64,000 bases of DNA from NCBI RefSeq assembly GCF_024623725.1, contig NZ_JANKHG010000014.1, positions 469,870-533,869 of the forward strand. Reading direction: 5' to 3'. This document shows positions 1-8,796 of this stretch, piece after piece. Source of the stretch: Limnobacter parvus (GTDB lineage Bacteria > Pseudomonadota > Gammaproteobacteria > Burkholderiales > Burkholderiaceae_B). Under the pieces are notes generated by a model. That model was not told where the DNA came from and did no database searches. It saw only the letters and a program-made list of their open reading frames with translations. Each line of letters starts with the position of its first letter. The first letter of the stretch is position 1. A program made the position numbers and the translations under genes.

Positions 1-1
1 G

Positions 2-139
2 GCAGTGTCACTGCGCTCAAGTGCGTCCCTGGTTGTAGTCAGACAAGGGCATACCAAAGTGGAGCAACTACGGCGAGTGAACGCCAGCCTGCAAAGTATT
101 GGTGGCAACCTATTGGGCTCGGTGCTGCTGGATTTCTAA
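2..139 (+). CDS. C-terminal fragment of exopolysaccharide tyrosine autokinase (BY-kinase family), partial at window edge
   Basis: The frame is open from the window edge to a TAA at 137-139 and encodes about 45 residues. These read VVVRQGHTKVEQLRRVNA, then an SIGGNLLGSVLLDF ending. This is the usual last strand and helix of the CpsD/Wzc/EpsG family of P-loop tyrosine kinases, which pair with chain-length regulators in polysaccharide export. The stop is one base before the next gene's ATG, so it probably starts the operon segment seen here. The tail ends directly after the last beta strand and has no tyrosine cluster, which many BY-kinases carry for autophosphorylation. The kinase motifs lie outside the window. 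A MinD/ParA-like ATPase tail is the alternative. Confidence 0.6.
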   Translation, partial: AVSLRSSASLVVVRQGHTKVEQLRRVNASLQSIGGNLLGSVLLDF

Positions 140-140
140 G

Positions 141-1490
141 ATGACATTGGCAACACCCAAATTGATTGGTTTGACTGCTCTGCTTGGCCTGGGTGCGTTG
201 TTTGGCGTATTCGCCAATATGTTTGGCCAGCATGTCGTGCTGATGCTAGGTACACCCCTGCTGCTACCTCTGGGTTTGCTGTTGTTTGTCAATCCACGCC
301 TGCTCTTTTTGGTGCTGATTGGCACGCGTTGCGTGCTTGATCCGATTCTAGAATCCGCGCGGTTTTCATCCAGCTTTGGACTGGGAGCATTGCTCAACTT
401 GTTGCTGATTGCCTGCGCGGTGATCATCAGCATTCAGGCGAACAAAACGACCGTGCGTCAAAGTGTGCTGCTGTGGATCCTTCCACTGCTGGTTATGGCC
501 TTGGGAATTACTTATTCACCTGAACCTTTGTCTGCATTCAAACGCATGATCGCGTTCGTCAGTTATTTTTCAGTTTTCACGGTGGGCATGATACTGATTG
601 AAGAAAATCAGCTCATCAAGCTGCTTCGGGTCATTGTGTTCTCAGCGGTGTTGCCACTGCTGGTCGGCATGTATCAGTTCGCGACGGGGTCTCTGGCAGT
701 TGAAGGTCGCCTGGCCGCAACTTTTACCCATCCAAACATCTATGCGTTTTATTGCTTGCTTGTGTTGATTGTGCTTGTCTACCTGCAAAGGTTGCAACAA
801 GCTGCTGGAGAAGCCACACCGTCAATCACCGAAAAAATTGTTCAGTGGATTTTGCTTGTCCTGTTGATCGTGTCCATCATTCTTACCCAAACTCGCAGTG
901 CCTGGTTGGCATTGATACTCATCGGTTTGATGTATGGCCTTTTGTTCTCGAGAAAAACCTTAATTTGGCTGTTGCTGGGTTTGTCTCTGGCGGCGCTTAG
1001 CCCTGCCGTTCAAGACCGGGTTGTTGATCTTTTTTCTGGCAACGAAGTAATCAACTACAGCAAATTGAATTCTTTCGCCTGGCGCCAGCACATTTGGGAA
1101 TCTGGCTTGAACTGGATGAGTACATCCCGTTACCTGTTGGGCTACGGCATTGGTGGGTTCATTCATCACTCGCCTGATTTCTTCCCACTTTCAGGCGGCA
1201 GCAAATTTGGCGCACACAATGTATTCGTCGAGCGGTTTTTCGATGGGGGCCTGCTGGCATTTGGCGTTTTCTCAGTGTTCTTTCTGGCCCAGATAACAAA
1301 TGCATTTAAGCTGATCAAGCAAGATCAATTCTCTGCACTGGTTTACTTTGGTTTACTTTTGTCGTACCTCACCCTGAATGCGTCAGACAACGTGGTCGAC
1401 TACCTTGCCTACAATTGGTATTACTGGGTTGTGGCCGGGGCCTTTTACGCTACTGCAACACGCGTCGTGTCGAGCAAAGCCAGTTCATGA
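141..1490 (+). CDS. O-antigen ligase / Wzy-type polysaccharide polymerase family membrane protein
   Basis: A 449-residue integral membrane protein with roughly ten to twelve hydrophobic segments. The Wzy_C/O-antigen-ligase signature region lies in the middle to C-terminal half: a TQTRSAWLAL helix start at about residue 250, then a large periplasmic loop with LLGYGIGGF and GAHNVFVERFFDGGL. In this family the loop arginine and histidine act in glycan transfer. It probably polymerises lipid-linked repeat units on the periplasmic face. Position 141 is the first ATG after the upstream TAA; an in-frame upstream start at 99 would overlap the kinase gene by about 40 bases. The 3' end overlaps the flippase gene by four bases (ATGA). 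Polymerase is preferred to ligase because a flippase and glycosyltransferases follow. Confidence 0.8.
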   Translation: MTLATPKLIGLTALLGLGALFGVFANMFGQHVVLMLGTPLLLPLGLLLFVNPRLLFLVLIGTRCVLDPILESARFSSSFGLGALLNLLLIACAVIISIQANKTTVRQSVLLWILPLLVMALGITYSPEPLSAFKRMIAFVSYFSVFTVGMILIEENQLIKLLRVIVFSAVLPLLVGMYQFATGSLAVEGRLAATFTHPNIYAFYCLLVLIVLVYLQRLQQAAGEATPSITEKIVQWILLVLLIVSIILTQTRSAWLALILIGLMYGLLFSRKTLIWLLLGLSLAALSPAVQDRVVDLFSGNEVINYSKLNSFAWRQHIWESGLNWMSTSRYLLGYGIGGFIHHSPDFFPLSGGSKFGAHNVFVERFFDGGLLAFGVFSVFFLAQITNAFKLIKQDQFSALVYFGLLLSYLTLNASDNVVDYLAYNWYYWVVAGAFYATATRVVSSKASS

Positions 1491-2974
1491 ATGGTAAATC
1501 GCTTCGTGGCGCCTACCTGCTGGTAGGCGGCAAGGGTTTGTCTGCGGTAATCGGCCTGGGCAGCATGCTTATTTTGGCCCGCCTTCTTGAACCCGAAGAT
1601 TATGGTTTGGTGGTGCTGGTGGAGGCCGTTGTCACGCTTCTTGCGGCGATCACCGAACTTCAAATGGCCTCGGTGCTTATTCACCTCCCCAGAGTGGATG
1701 ATGCGCACTTCAGCACAGCCTGGACGCTGAATCTGATCCGCGCATTCATCCTGTGTTTGCTGGTGATATTGATTGCACCCGCGCTTGCTGGTTTCTATGA
1801 AGACCCCCGATTACTCGGCATCGCCTATGTGTCCAGTTTGTCGCTTTTCTTAGGCGCCTTGCTGAATCCTAAAATGGCAATCCTGATTCGGGACCTTGAT
1901 TTCAAGAAAGAATTTTTACTTGGACTGAGCCAAAAAATTGCAGGCTTTGTGGTCACTGTGGTGGCAGCCTATTACTTGCGCAATTATTGGGCCTTGGTGC
2001 TGGGCACTCTTGCAACCCAAGTGTGTGGATTGCTTGTGTCCTATTTCTGCTATCCCTTCAAACCTGCCTTTACCCTGAGCAAATGGCGAGAACTCTGGGG
2101 CTTCTCAGTGTGGCTTTCGCTGGCCAATTTCATAAAAACCCTGAACTCCAAGCTGGATCAATTTGTGGTTGGAAAAATGTTCAGCACAGGAACGACTGGG
2201 GTGTATTCATTGGCCACCCGCTTATCAACGGTGTTGTTCACTGACACCCTGGGTGCTGCTCTGCGTGTGATTTCACCCAGTCTGCGTGCCCACACCAACA
2301 ACCAGTTGGCCATGAACAAAGCATATTTGAATACGCAAAGCCTGGTCACACTGGTTTTTTTACCTGTTGCCAGTATTACCAGCGCTTTGTCCCTACCATT
2401 GATCGACCTGGCGCTGGGGTCGAAGTGGGCGGAAGTCACGGATGTATTTCGCGTGCTGGTGCTTGCCTTGTGCCTGGAAGCAATTGGCGGTGTTGGTTTG
2501 TCCGTGGTCATGGCCACACTAAACACCCGCCTCGCCTTCTTTCGCGACCTGCTGTCTATTGCGGGGCGCGCTGCCTTAATGGCGATTGGACTGTATCAAG
2601 GAGGCTTTACAGGATTGCTGTTGGGGCGGGCGGCCTCGTCGGTTTTAGACCTGCTGTTGTACTTCGCAATCGCTGGAAAAGTCACTGGCCTGTCCATTCG
2701 TGAACAACTTGTTTTGAATTGGCGCACGGCGTTGTCGTGTGTGCTGGTTTACCCGGTTCTTTATGCCCTGCAAACACCACCCTGGTTCGAACTTGGCGAA
2801 TCCAAACTCATTCAGGCTTTGTGGTTGCTGACCATGATCAGCCTGGGCTTCTTGATGCAAGTCGGCGTACAGGCCTTTTTGTGGCTTGCCAGTGGAAGAC
2901 CCAACAGCATTGAAGTGGTCTTTCTTTCATACATCCGGCAGAAATTTAGCGCCAAAGGAAAAACATCGCCATGA
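1487..2974 (+). CDS. Wzx-type polysaccharide flippase (MOP/PST superfamily)
   Basis: A 495-residue, highly hydrophobic protein with about fourteen membrane segments. Its N-terminus, MNGKSLRGAYLLVGGKG followed by a glycine-rich first helix and an ILARLLEPEDYGL stretch, is typical of polysaccharide transporters of the MOP superfamily. These flip undecaprenyl-linked oligosaccharides from the cytoplasmic to the periplasmic leaflet. The start is the ATG of the ATGA overlap with the polymerase gene; an upstream in-frame start at 1415 would add 24 unlikely residues. The 3' end overlaps the next gene in the same way, so the genes are translationally coupled. It is the transporter expected beside a Wzy-like polymerase. 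The transported sugar cannot be read from sequence. Confidence 0.85.
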   Translation: MNGKSLRGAYLLVGGKGLSAVIGLGSMLILARLLEPEDYGLVVLVEAVVTLLAAITELQMASVLIHLPRVDDAHFSTAWTLNLIRAFILCLLVILIAPALAGFYEDPRLLGIAYVSSLSLFLGALLNPKMAILIRDLDFKKEFLLGLSQKIAGFVVTVVAAYYLRNYWALVLGTLATQVCGLLVSYFCYPFKPAFTLSKWRELWGFSVWLSLANFIKTLNSKLDQFVVGKMFSTGTTGVYSLATRLSTVLFTDTLGAALRVISPSLRAHTNNQLAMNKAYLNTQSLVTLVFLPVASITSALSLPLIDLALGSKWAEVTDVFRVLVLALCLEAIGGVGLSVVMATLNTRLAFFRDLLSIAGRAALMAIGLYQGGFTGLLLGRAASSVLDLLLYFAIAGKVTGLSIREQLVLNWRTALSCVLVYPVLYALQTPPWFELGESKLIQALWLLTMISLGFLMQVGVQAFLWLASGRPNSIEVVFLSYIRQKFSAKGKTSP

Positions 2975-4221
2975 ATACGAACCGAGTTGCTTATTTGGTG
3001 AACCAATATCCGAAGGTAAGCCACACTTTTATTCGCCGTGAAATTATCGCGCTTGAATCACTGGGGCTGCATGTCAGCAGATTGTCCGTTCGTGGCTGGG
3101 ACAATGAGGTGGCCGACCTGGTTGATGAAGCTGAACGGCAAAAAACCAGCTACCTGCTACAACGCGGTGTGCTGGGTTTGTTGAAATCCGGGTTCTCAGT
3201 GTTTTTGCAACGTCCCACTTTATTTTTGAAAACCCTTCGTATTGCGTTGGGCATGGGTCTACGGGCTGACCGTGCTTGGCCGTTTCACCTTGTTTATTTG
3301 CTGGAAGCCTGCAAAGCGCTTCAATGGCTGGAACAGGAAAAAATTGAACATGTACATGCCCACTTCGGTGCAAATTCTGCAGAAGTGGCGATGTTGATTC
3401 ACTTGTTGGGAGGACCAACTTACAGTTTCACCGTGCATGGCCCCGAAGAGTTCGACAAGCCTGAATTCATTCGACTCGGTTTGAAAGTAAAAAATTGCGC
3501 ATTTGTTGTTGCCATTACGTCGTACTGCAGAAGCCAGATTTATCGCTGGATTCAACACGCCGATTGGCAGAAGGTCAAGGTGGTGCGATGTGGCATTGAA
3601 GCCGATTTTCATGACAACTTGCCAGACACATTCCCAATCGAGCCACGCCTGGTTTGCGTGGGGCGGCTGTGTGAACAAAAAGGTCAACTTATTCTGTTGG
3701 CAGCAGCAGCAAAGCTGAAAGCAAAATCAATCGACTTTCAACTTGTGTTGGCGGGTGACGGAGAAATGCGCCCAGAAATTGAACGCCAAATCGCAAGCCT
3801 TGGTTTGACCGGGAATGTACACATCACGGGGTGGATCAGCAGCAGCCAGGTGCGCGAAGAAATTTTGAAATCCCGTGCCATGGTACTGCCCAGTTTCGCG
3901 GAAGGACTGCCGGTTGTCATTATGGAAGCCATGGCGTTAAAGCGCCCCGTGATCAGCACTTATATTGCAGGAATTCCTGAACTGGTGGAGTGCGGAAGCA
4001 ACGGATTCTTGTGCCCGGCTGGCGATGTCGAAGCATTGGCTGTCCACATGGAAACTTGCCTGCGTGCCGATGAATACACCCTGCGACGCCTTGGTGAAAA
4101 CGCACAGAAAGCCGTACTGGCCCAACACCACATTACGACCGAGGCCAGCAAGCTTGCTGATTTGTTCGCCAATGTGAAGGGCGAACCCAACACGGCATGG
4201 AGCGACAATAACCCATGTTGA
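2971..4221 (+). CDS. Glycosyltransferase family 4 (WcaL-like, exopolysaccharide)
   Basis: A 416-residue GT-B fold enzyme. The N-terminal domain opens with RVAYLVNQYPKVSHTFIRRE, a start typical of colanic-acid WcaL-like transferases. The nucleotide-sugar domain begins near residue 225 with CVGRLCEQKGQ. The C-terminal part has the retaining GT4 signature PSFAEGLPVVIMEAMA and then GIPELVECGSNGFLCPAGD, whose first glutamate binds the donor ribose. It should add a sugar to the lipid-linked repeat unit at the inner face of the membrane. The ATG overlaps the flippase stop by four bases and the 3' end overlaps the next gene by seven bases. Donor and acceptor are unknown. Confidence 0.88.
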   Translation: MNTNRVAYLVNQYPKVSHTFIRREIIALESLGLHVSRLSVRGWDNEVADLVDEAERQKTSYLLQRGVLGLLKSGFSVFLQRPTLFLKTLRIALGMGLRADRAWPFHLVYLLEACKALQWLEQEKIEHVHAHFGANSAEVAMLIHLLGGPTYSFTVHGPEEFDKPEFIRLGLKVKNCAFVVAITSYCRSQIYRWIQHADWQKVKVVRCGIEADFHDNLPDTFPIEPRLVCVGRLCEQKGQLILLAAAAKLKAKSIDFQLVLAGDGEMRPEIERQIASLGLTGNVHITGWISSSQVREEILKSRAMVLPSFAEGLPVVIMEAMALKRPVISTYIAGIPELVECGSNGFLCPAGDVEALAVHMETCLRADEYTLRRLGENAQKAVLAQHHITTEASKLADLFANVKGEPNTAWSDNNPC

Positions 4222-5423
4222 TTCTTAACGGTTTGATTGCTTTTCTCGCAACGTTGCTGGCCATCCCTGTGCTGTGGTTTTGTATTCAAATAGCTGCAGC
4301 ATGCTGGAGACGCAACTCCAGCCAGCCGCAAGCCACTTCATACATCAATTCGACTGATTCTTTAAGAATCGCTCTGTTGATTCCTGCGCATGATGAATCA
4401 GTGAACTTGATTCCCACCCTGCGTTCCGTTCAGCAGCAGGGCATTAAAAACCTGCGCGTGGTCGTGGTTGCAGACAACTGCAGTGATGACACTGCCGAAG
4501 TCGCACGCAGCGAAGGCGCCGAAGTGATTGAGCGAACCAATCCCTTGCTACGTGGCAAAGGCTACGCACTTGATTTTGGAGTTCAATACCTTGCCAAAAC
4601 TCTGCCACAGGTGGTGGTGATTCTTGATGCAGATTGTGTGTTGAGTCCCAAAGTGATTGAACCCTTGAGTTTGCTTGCCTTAACAACCAAACGCCCAGTG
4701 CAAGCGCTTTACTTGATGAAAAATACAGGCGATGTGTCTGTGAAATCCAAGATTGCAGAGTTTGCATGGTTGGTGAAAAATCATGTTCGACCATTGGGTT
4801 TGCACAACATGGGCTTGCCTTGTCAGCTCACCGGATCCGGCATGGCCTTCCCATGGTCTGCGCTATCAGCAGTGCCATTGGCCACCGGCGAAATTGTGGA
4901 GGACATGAAACTGGGAATTGCACTGACCGCGCTGGGTTATCCACCCTTATTTTCCGAGCGCACTTTGGTCATCAGCCAATTTCCCACGAACCAAACCGGT
5001 GTGAAATCACAACGCATTCGTTGGGAACACGGTCACTTGGCGATGATATTCAAAGAAGGAATTCCAAAGCTGCGAACTGCTTTCGCAACGCGTGATGTGT
5101 CTCTGTTTTTCCTCGCGCTTGACCTGTGCATTCCACCGCTGGCTTTGTTGATTGCGCTTACCGTGATTTGGCAACTGTTGGCTGGCGTTTTTTGGGCTTG
5201 GTCAGGCAACTCCCTACCTTTTTTGGCAGGTTCAATTTACCTGATCGGGATAGGCTGCGCAGTGGCGATGGCTTGGCGCAAATTTGGCAGGCATGTTATA
5301 TCCGGCCGGGAACTTTTAACGGCTCCCGGCTATATTGTTTCCAAACTGTCGGTGTATGTGGGCTTCATATTTCGCCGACAGGTCAAATGGGTTCGTTCAA
5401 AACGCGACAATGAACCAAAATGA
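4215..5423 (+). CDS. Membrane-associated glycosyltransferase family 2
   Basis: A 402-residue protein with an N-terminal membrane helix, a cytoplasmic GT-A domain and two or three C-terminal membrane segments. The GT2 domain starts at about residue 50 with IALLIPAHDES. It has a VVADNCSDDT nucleotide-binding stretch, a metal-binding VILDADC (DxD), an acidic EIVEDM base region and a QRIRW motif (the Q/RxxRW type of processive enzymes). Together these suggest a cellulose- or chitin-synthase-like inverting transferase acting at the membrane. It is the last plus-strand gene of the exopolysaccharide cluster, starts seven bases inside the preceding gene, and is convergent with the next gene 17 bases away. 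No clear terminator was seen between them. Confidence 0.88.
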   Translation: MLILNGLIAFLATLLAIPVLWFCIQIAAACWRRNSSQPQATSYINSTDSLRIALLIPAHDESVNLIPTLRSVQQQGIKNLRVVVVADNCSDDTAEVARSEGAEVIERTNPLLRGKGYALDFGVQYLAKTLPQVVVILDADCVLSPKVIEPLSLLALTTKRPVQALYLMKNTGDVSVKSKIAEFAWLVKNHVRPLGLHNMGLPCQLTGSGMAFPWSALSAVPLATGEIVEDMKLGIALTALGYPPLFSERTLVISQFPTNQTGVKSQRIRWEHGHLAMIFKEGIPKLRTAFATRDVSLFFLALDLCIPPLALLIALTVIWQLLAGVFWAWSGNSLPFLAGSIYLIGIGCAVAMAWRKFGRHVISGRELLTAPGYIVSKLSVYVGFIFRRQVKWVRSKRDNEPK

Positions 5424-5439
5424 CAAACATCCCTTTTTT

Positions 5440-6930
5440 CTATCGTGACAAAGTCTTGCTCAGGGGGTTGATGATGCCTTCATCCTTTGCATAAACAAAG
5501 GCCCTTACCCTGCTTTCCCCACCATTGTCGGATCGTTTTCGAACCGACAAAACAGCACGGCTCGACTCGCCAGGCCAGGTGAATTCGACAGAATCACCAT
5601 TGCCGAGCCAATGAGAACTGAACATTGTGCGATTGCCCTTGTTGCCCAAAATCGTCAGTTGAAGTTCGCTGTCTTCAGAAGACTGAAGCTTTAAGTTATA
5701 GCGCTGCCCACCCTCCATTTTTGCCCAATTCACACCACTGAAACTTCGATTGTTTCGATGCTGAAATTCGGAACGCGACGAAGCCCCGGTGAGGATCAAA
5801 GACTGCGACCAGGTGTCGAATTTTGCGGTACCTTTTCCTGCAGTGGCAACCCAGGGGCCGCGCATGGAAATCATGTTCAGCTTTTCTTCTGGACTGAATT
5901 TCCTTCCATACCCGTCAAGCCAACCCTTCACACCCACCACTTGGCGCAATGCCTTTTGCATGCGTTTCAAATCCTGATCGACAGCATGATTCCACTTTGG
6001 TTTGTGCAGATTAAAATCTGCCCCATTTTCCACATAGATATAAAAAGGCGTGCCATGGTTTCGATCAACCACATATGCACCATACACCTTCAGTGTTTCT
6101 GCCACCTTTCGCAGGTCACGGTCTTCAATCGAAGCAGTGTCGAAATCTTCGGGCAGCATCATCAACGCCCCTTCGGGAATCATGCCGGTGTTGTCCCGCC
6201 AAGTTCGGTCTGCCGATGAGGCGGGGAACACATAGCCGGTTCGACTAGACAGTCCGCTGAATGTAAGTGACATGGCCAGCGCATGCCGGTATGTTTTTTG
6301 ACCATCATTGATTTCGTGTTTGCGGATCAGGCCCGCCATGGGAGGCACAGCAGCAGCACGCGCGCCCTGAAAGTAATGGGAGGGGTCGCCCCAACCACGA
6401 CCGTCTAGCCGTGTCCAGGCATACATGGAGGCCGTCCAGCGTCCATCTCTGCCTTTTTTCAGATTTAGAAATGAATGAATGACACCATCAACGGGATCAA
6501 TAATATCGGCATGACCGTCGCTACCTGCAGCAGGCACTGTGCGGGTTGGCCAACGCGGAATGGTAATACTGGTAATGAACTGTTCGCCATCTAGTTCCCA
6601 AAGACCGCGTTTGCCCGGCAGCCCAAAAACCTCCACAGGCTTGTCGTATTTGCTGGCCAGGAATGCCGTGCTGGAATAAGGCCCTTCACCCACCAAAGGA
6701 CTGTAGGTGGAATCTGGAATTTGAAAATATCCGAATTGAACGCCGACTGGCCTGGCGTTCCAATAGGATTTTGCAGAAAAGGGTCGCTCGAAGGTTCCGA
6801 AACCAACAGATTGTGAAGAGCTTGTTTTGGGTGGTTCGGCCTGTGTTTTACAAGAGGCCAGTGCTGTGACAAAAAAGATGAGTGCGACAGCAAGGCCTGG
6901 CCTTGATGAGGAAAAAGATAACAAATTCAA
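5440..6930 (-). CDS. Predicted secreted lipoprotein of unknown function, paralogue of the gene at 7026-8549
   Basis: About 496 residues. A hydrophobic signal ends in a lipobox-like FVTALASC, so the mature protein is probably lipid-anchored. The large domain has GSDGHADIIDPVDGVIHSF, YAWTRLDGRGWGD, a MAGLIRKHEINDG segment, HALAMSLT, and VYGAYVVDRNHGTPFYIYVE, followed by a C-terminal beta-rich module. I recognise no named family. The layout recalls uncharacterised secreted proteins whose 'EI.+G.I.HAL' and 'YG.yv.D' blocks occur in soil bacteria, but that is from memory. The TTG at 6930 is preferred because GGAG lies six bases upstream; the longer TTG start at 6969 falls inside a perfect inverted repeat. 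Its proximity to exopolysaccharide genes suggests an envelope or glycan role, which is inference. Confidence 0.75.
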   Translation of the reverse strand: MNLLSFSSSRPGLAVALIFFVTALASCKTQAEPPKTSSSQSVGFGTFERPFSAKSYWNARPVGVQFGYFQIPDSTYSPLVGEGPYSSTAFLASKYDKPVEVFGLPGKRGLWELDGEQFITSITIPRWPTRTVPAAGSDGHADIIDPVDGVIHSFLNLKKGRDGRWTASMYAWTRLDGRGWGDPSHYFQGARAAAVPPMAGLIRKHEINDGQKTYRHALAMSLTFSGLSSRTGYVFPASSADRTWRDNTGMIPEGALMMLPEDFDTASIEDRDLRKVAETLKVYGAYVVDRNHGTPFYIYVENGADFNLHKPKWNHAVDQDLKRMQKALRQVVGVKGWLDGYGRKFSPEEKLNMISMRGPWVATAGKGTAKFDTWSQSLILTGASSRSEFQHRNNRSFSGVNWAKMEGGQRYNLKLQSSEDSELQLTILGNKGNRTMFSSHWLGNGDSVEFTWPGESSRAVLSVRKRSDNGGESRVRAFVYAKDEGIINPLSKTLSR

Positions 6931-6942
6931 AAGACGCTCCGT

Positions 6943-6974
6943 AAACGTTGATAGGCATCTGACTATCAACGTTT
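6943..6974. promoter_or_regulatory. Perfect 12-bp inverted repeat upstream of the lipoprotein gene
   Basis: The arms AAACGTTGATAG (6943-6954) and CTATCAACGTTT (6963-6974) are exact reverse complements separated by eight bases. On the minus strand the element ends three bases before the GGAG that serves the TTG start at 6930. It could be a dimeric regulator's operator or an RNA hairpin in the leader. No run of T follows on either strand, so a terminator is unlikely. Confidence 0.6.
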
Positions 6975-7025
6975 GGGCGTCATTAAAGTTTCGAAAATAA
7001 ACGATCTACTTCCGACCACTCAGAT

Positions 7026-8549
7026 TTATTCAATTACCTCGGTGAGTGTGGTCCGGATTGAAGTTTTTTCGCCCACCCCGCTTACAACCCCAAGAATGGA
7101 GACTCCATCCGTTGAGGGCCAATGAAGCCTGAAGGTTTCCCCATCTGCCAGCGGCCTTGTGTGAAATTGCTCTACGCCGCCACCCCAGTACCGAAGGTAG
7201 GCGCGGCCGCCGTTGGTGGCATGCACCCGGAATTCGTAGAGTTTACCTTTTTCAGGTTTCGCCCATTTAATACGTGAAATAGATCGACCTGATCCACTTT
7301 CAGCTGCATACGCTTTGTCGGTTGGCCCAAATACTGCGCTTTGAGACAAAGAATCGTACACAGGATAAGGAGCACCTTGAATAACAGGCTTCCACGGACC
7401 CCGCATGGTGGTTAGATTCAAGGGCGCAAGAGATTGGACAGGTTCGCCGCGATTGTTAACCCAGTCTTTGGCGTAGGTGACCTGACGCAGCGCTTCACGG
7501 ATGCGATGCAGATCATTGCCCACCGGTGAATTCCACCCACCCTTGTGAAGATTGAAGTTGGTACCATTTTCCACATAGATGTAAAACGGTGTGCCCACAT
7601 TCCTGTCGATGACGTAAGCCCCGTATGTTTTCAGGGTGTTCACCACTTTTCGCAAGTCAGGGTTGCTTATCTTGGTTGAATCGAAAGTGGGGGGCAACAT
7701 CAACAAAGCGCCGGTGGGAAAGCGGCCTGAGTTCTCTTTCCACGTCCTGTCACCCGATGTGGCCGGGAATACGTACTGTTCGTACTGTGACATGCCTGTG
7801 TAAGTCAGTGACATGGCCAGCGCGTGATAGTACTGGCTCGCGCCATCGTTGATCTCTTTTTTCCGGATCAGCCCCGCCATGGAAGGAACACCCGCCGCGC
7901 GGGCACCCTGGAAGTAATGCACACCATCGCCCCAACCCCGACCGTCCAAACGCGACCAAGCATACTGAACCGCCGTCCAGCGTCCGTTGGTTTTGCGCAG
8001 TTGCCAGAAGGAATGAATGATGCCGCTTTCCGCATCGACAATGTCGGCGTGACCGTCTGTGCCGCTAGCCGGAACAGTGTCCGCAGGCCAATGGGGTATG
8101 GTGATTGAAGGCAGATTGGATTCTGAATCAGGATCCCAGACGCCGTGCGCGCCGGGAGGCGGATACACCGTCATGGATTCATCGCTGGGCTTGGCTTCAA
8201 ATGCGGTGGTGGAATATTTGCCCGTGCCAATCAATGGGAAATAAGTGGACGTAGGAATGACCGAGCTGCCAAAAATGACTTGACGCGGTCTGATGTTCCA
8301 AAGCGAATTTACATCGAACGGACGATCGTAGGTGGCGATGTCTTTGTCTGTGTAAGGGGAAGGCTCCGGAGTGGGCGTGGTGACCAGCGGTGCAGAAGGA
8401 GTATATCGGCAGAACCCGCTGAATGAACTGACTTGACAAATTGGCTCGAAACTTGATGTTTGAGACAACACTGGTTGCGTTGCAATGGTGAGGCCCACTA
8501 AAACGCCAAAACTAAAAAACAACTTCGTATTTGCTGCTTGTGTCGACAT
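7026..8549 (-). CDS. Predicted secreted protein of unknown function, paralogue of the gene at 5440-6930
   Basis: About 507 residues. The N-terminus has a Sec-type signal (LFFSFGVLVGLTIATQPVLSQ) without a lipobox, so this copy is probably soluble or periplasmic. A Ser/Pro/Thr-rich linker of about 30 residues follows. The main domain aligns throughout with its neighbour: GTDGHADIVD, YAWSRLDGRGWGD, MAGLIRKKEINDG, HALAMSLTYTG, TYGAYVIDRNVGTPFYIYVE. By eye, more than half of the central 250 residues are identical. The ATG at 8549 with GGAA upstream is preferred to a TTG at 8567. The pair are on the minus strand 95 bases apart, a tandem duplication with different export anchors. No catalytic motif is recognised. 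Confidence 0.75.
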   Translation of the reverse strand: MSTQAANTKLFFSFGVLVGLTIATQPVLSQTSSFEPICQVSSFSGFCRYTPSAPLVTTPTPEPSPYTDKDIATYDRPFDVNSLWNIRPRQVIFGSSVIPTSTYFPLIGTGKYSTTAFEAKPSDESMTVYPPPGAHGVWDPDSESNLPSITIPHWPADTVPASGTDGHADIVDAESGIIHSFWQLRKTNGRWTAVQYAWSRLDGRGWGDGVHYFQGARAAGVPSMAGLIRKKEINDGASQYYHALAMSLTYTGMSQYEQYVFPATSGDRTWKENSGRFPTGALLMLPPTFDSTKISNPDLRKVVNTLKTYGAYVIDRNVGTPFYIYVENGTNFNLHKGGWNSPVGNDLHRIREALRQVTYAKDWVNNRGEPVQSLAPLNLTTMRGPWKPVIQGAPYPVYDSLSQSAVFGPTDKAYAAESGSGRSISRIKWAKPEKGKLYEFRVHATNGGRAYLRYWGGGVEQFHTRPLADGETFRLHWPSTDGVSILGVVSGVGEKTSIRTTLTEVIE

Positions 8550-8796
8550 GATAAGGATTCCGTTCAATGCTGATTTGGTTTGAAATCAACCTGCGAATGG
8601 ACCACGCAGGAAACCCGCCCTTCCAAACCGTTTGTCCGATAGGAAAACGATTGGGGGCATAAGCACTGTAGCGAGCGAACGGAACGGCAAAACATCAAGT
8701 AACTGGCGAAAGTTGCCAGACTTCATTCATTAAGCAATCTATTTTGTAAGTATAGTTACGTATCTTCTTTTCAATCACATGAACTAATGATCATAT
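8550..8796. other. Intergenic region with AT-rich half, probable promoter of the secreted-protein gene
   Basis: No gene fits in these 247 bases. The half next to the fumarylacetoacetate-hydrolase-family gene is AT-rich and holds a near-palindrome, GTAAGTATAGTTAC, at 8746-8759 with one mismatched pair. A small TGATTT/AAATCA stem lies at 8571-8588. Minus-strand transcription of the secreted-protein gene should start here, but no convincing -35/-10 pair could be fixed by eye. Confidence 0.35.

Noticed and set aside
5758..6219. Plus-strand open frame within the lipoprotein gene
   Set aside because: The minus-strand protein is clearly conserved with its paralogue, so this is a shadow frame.
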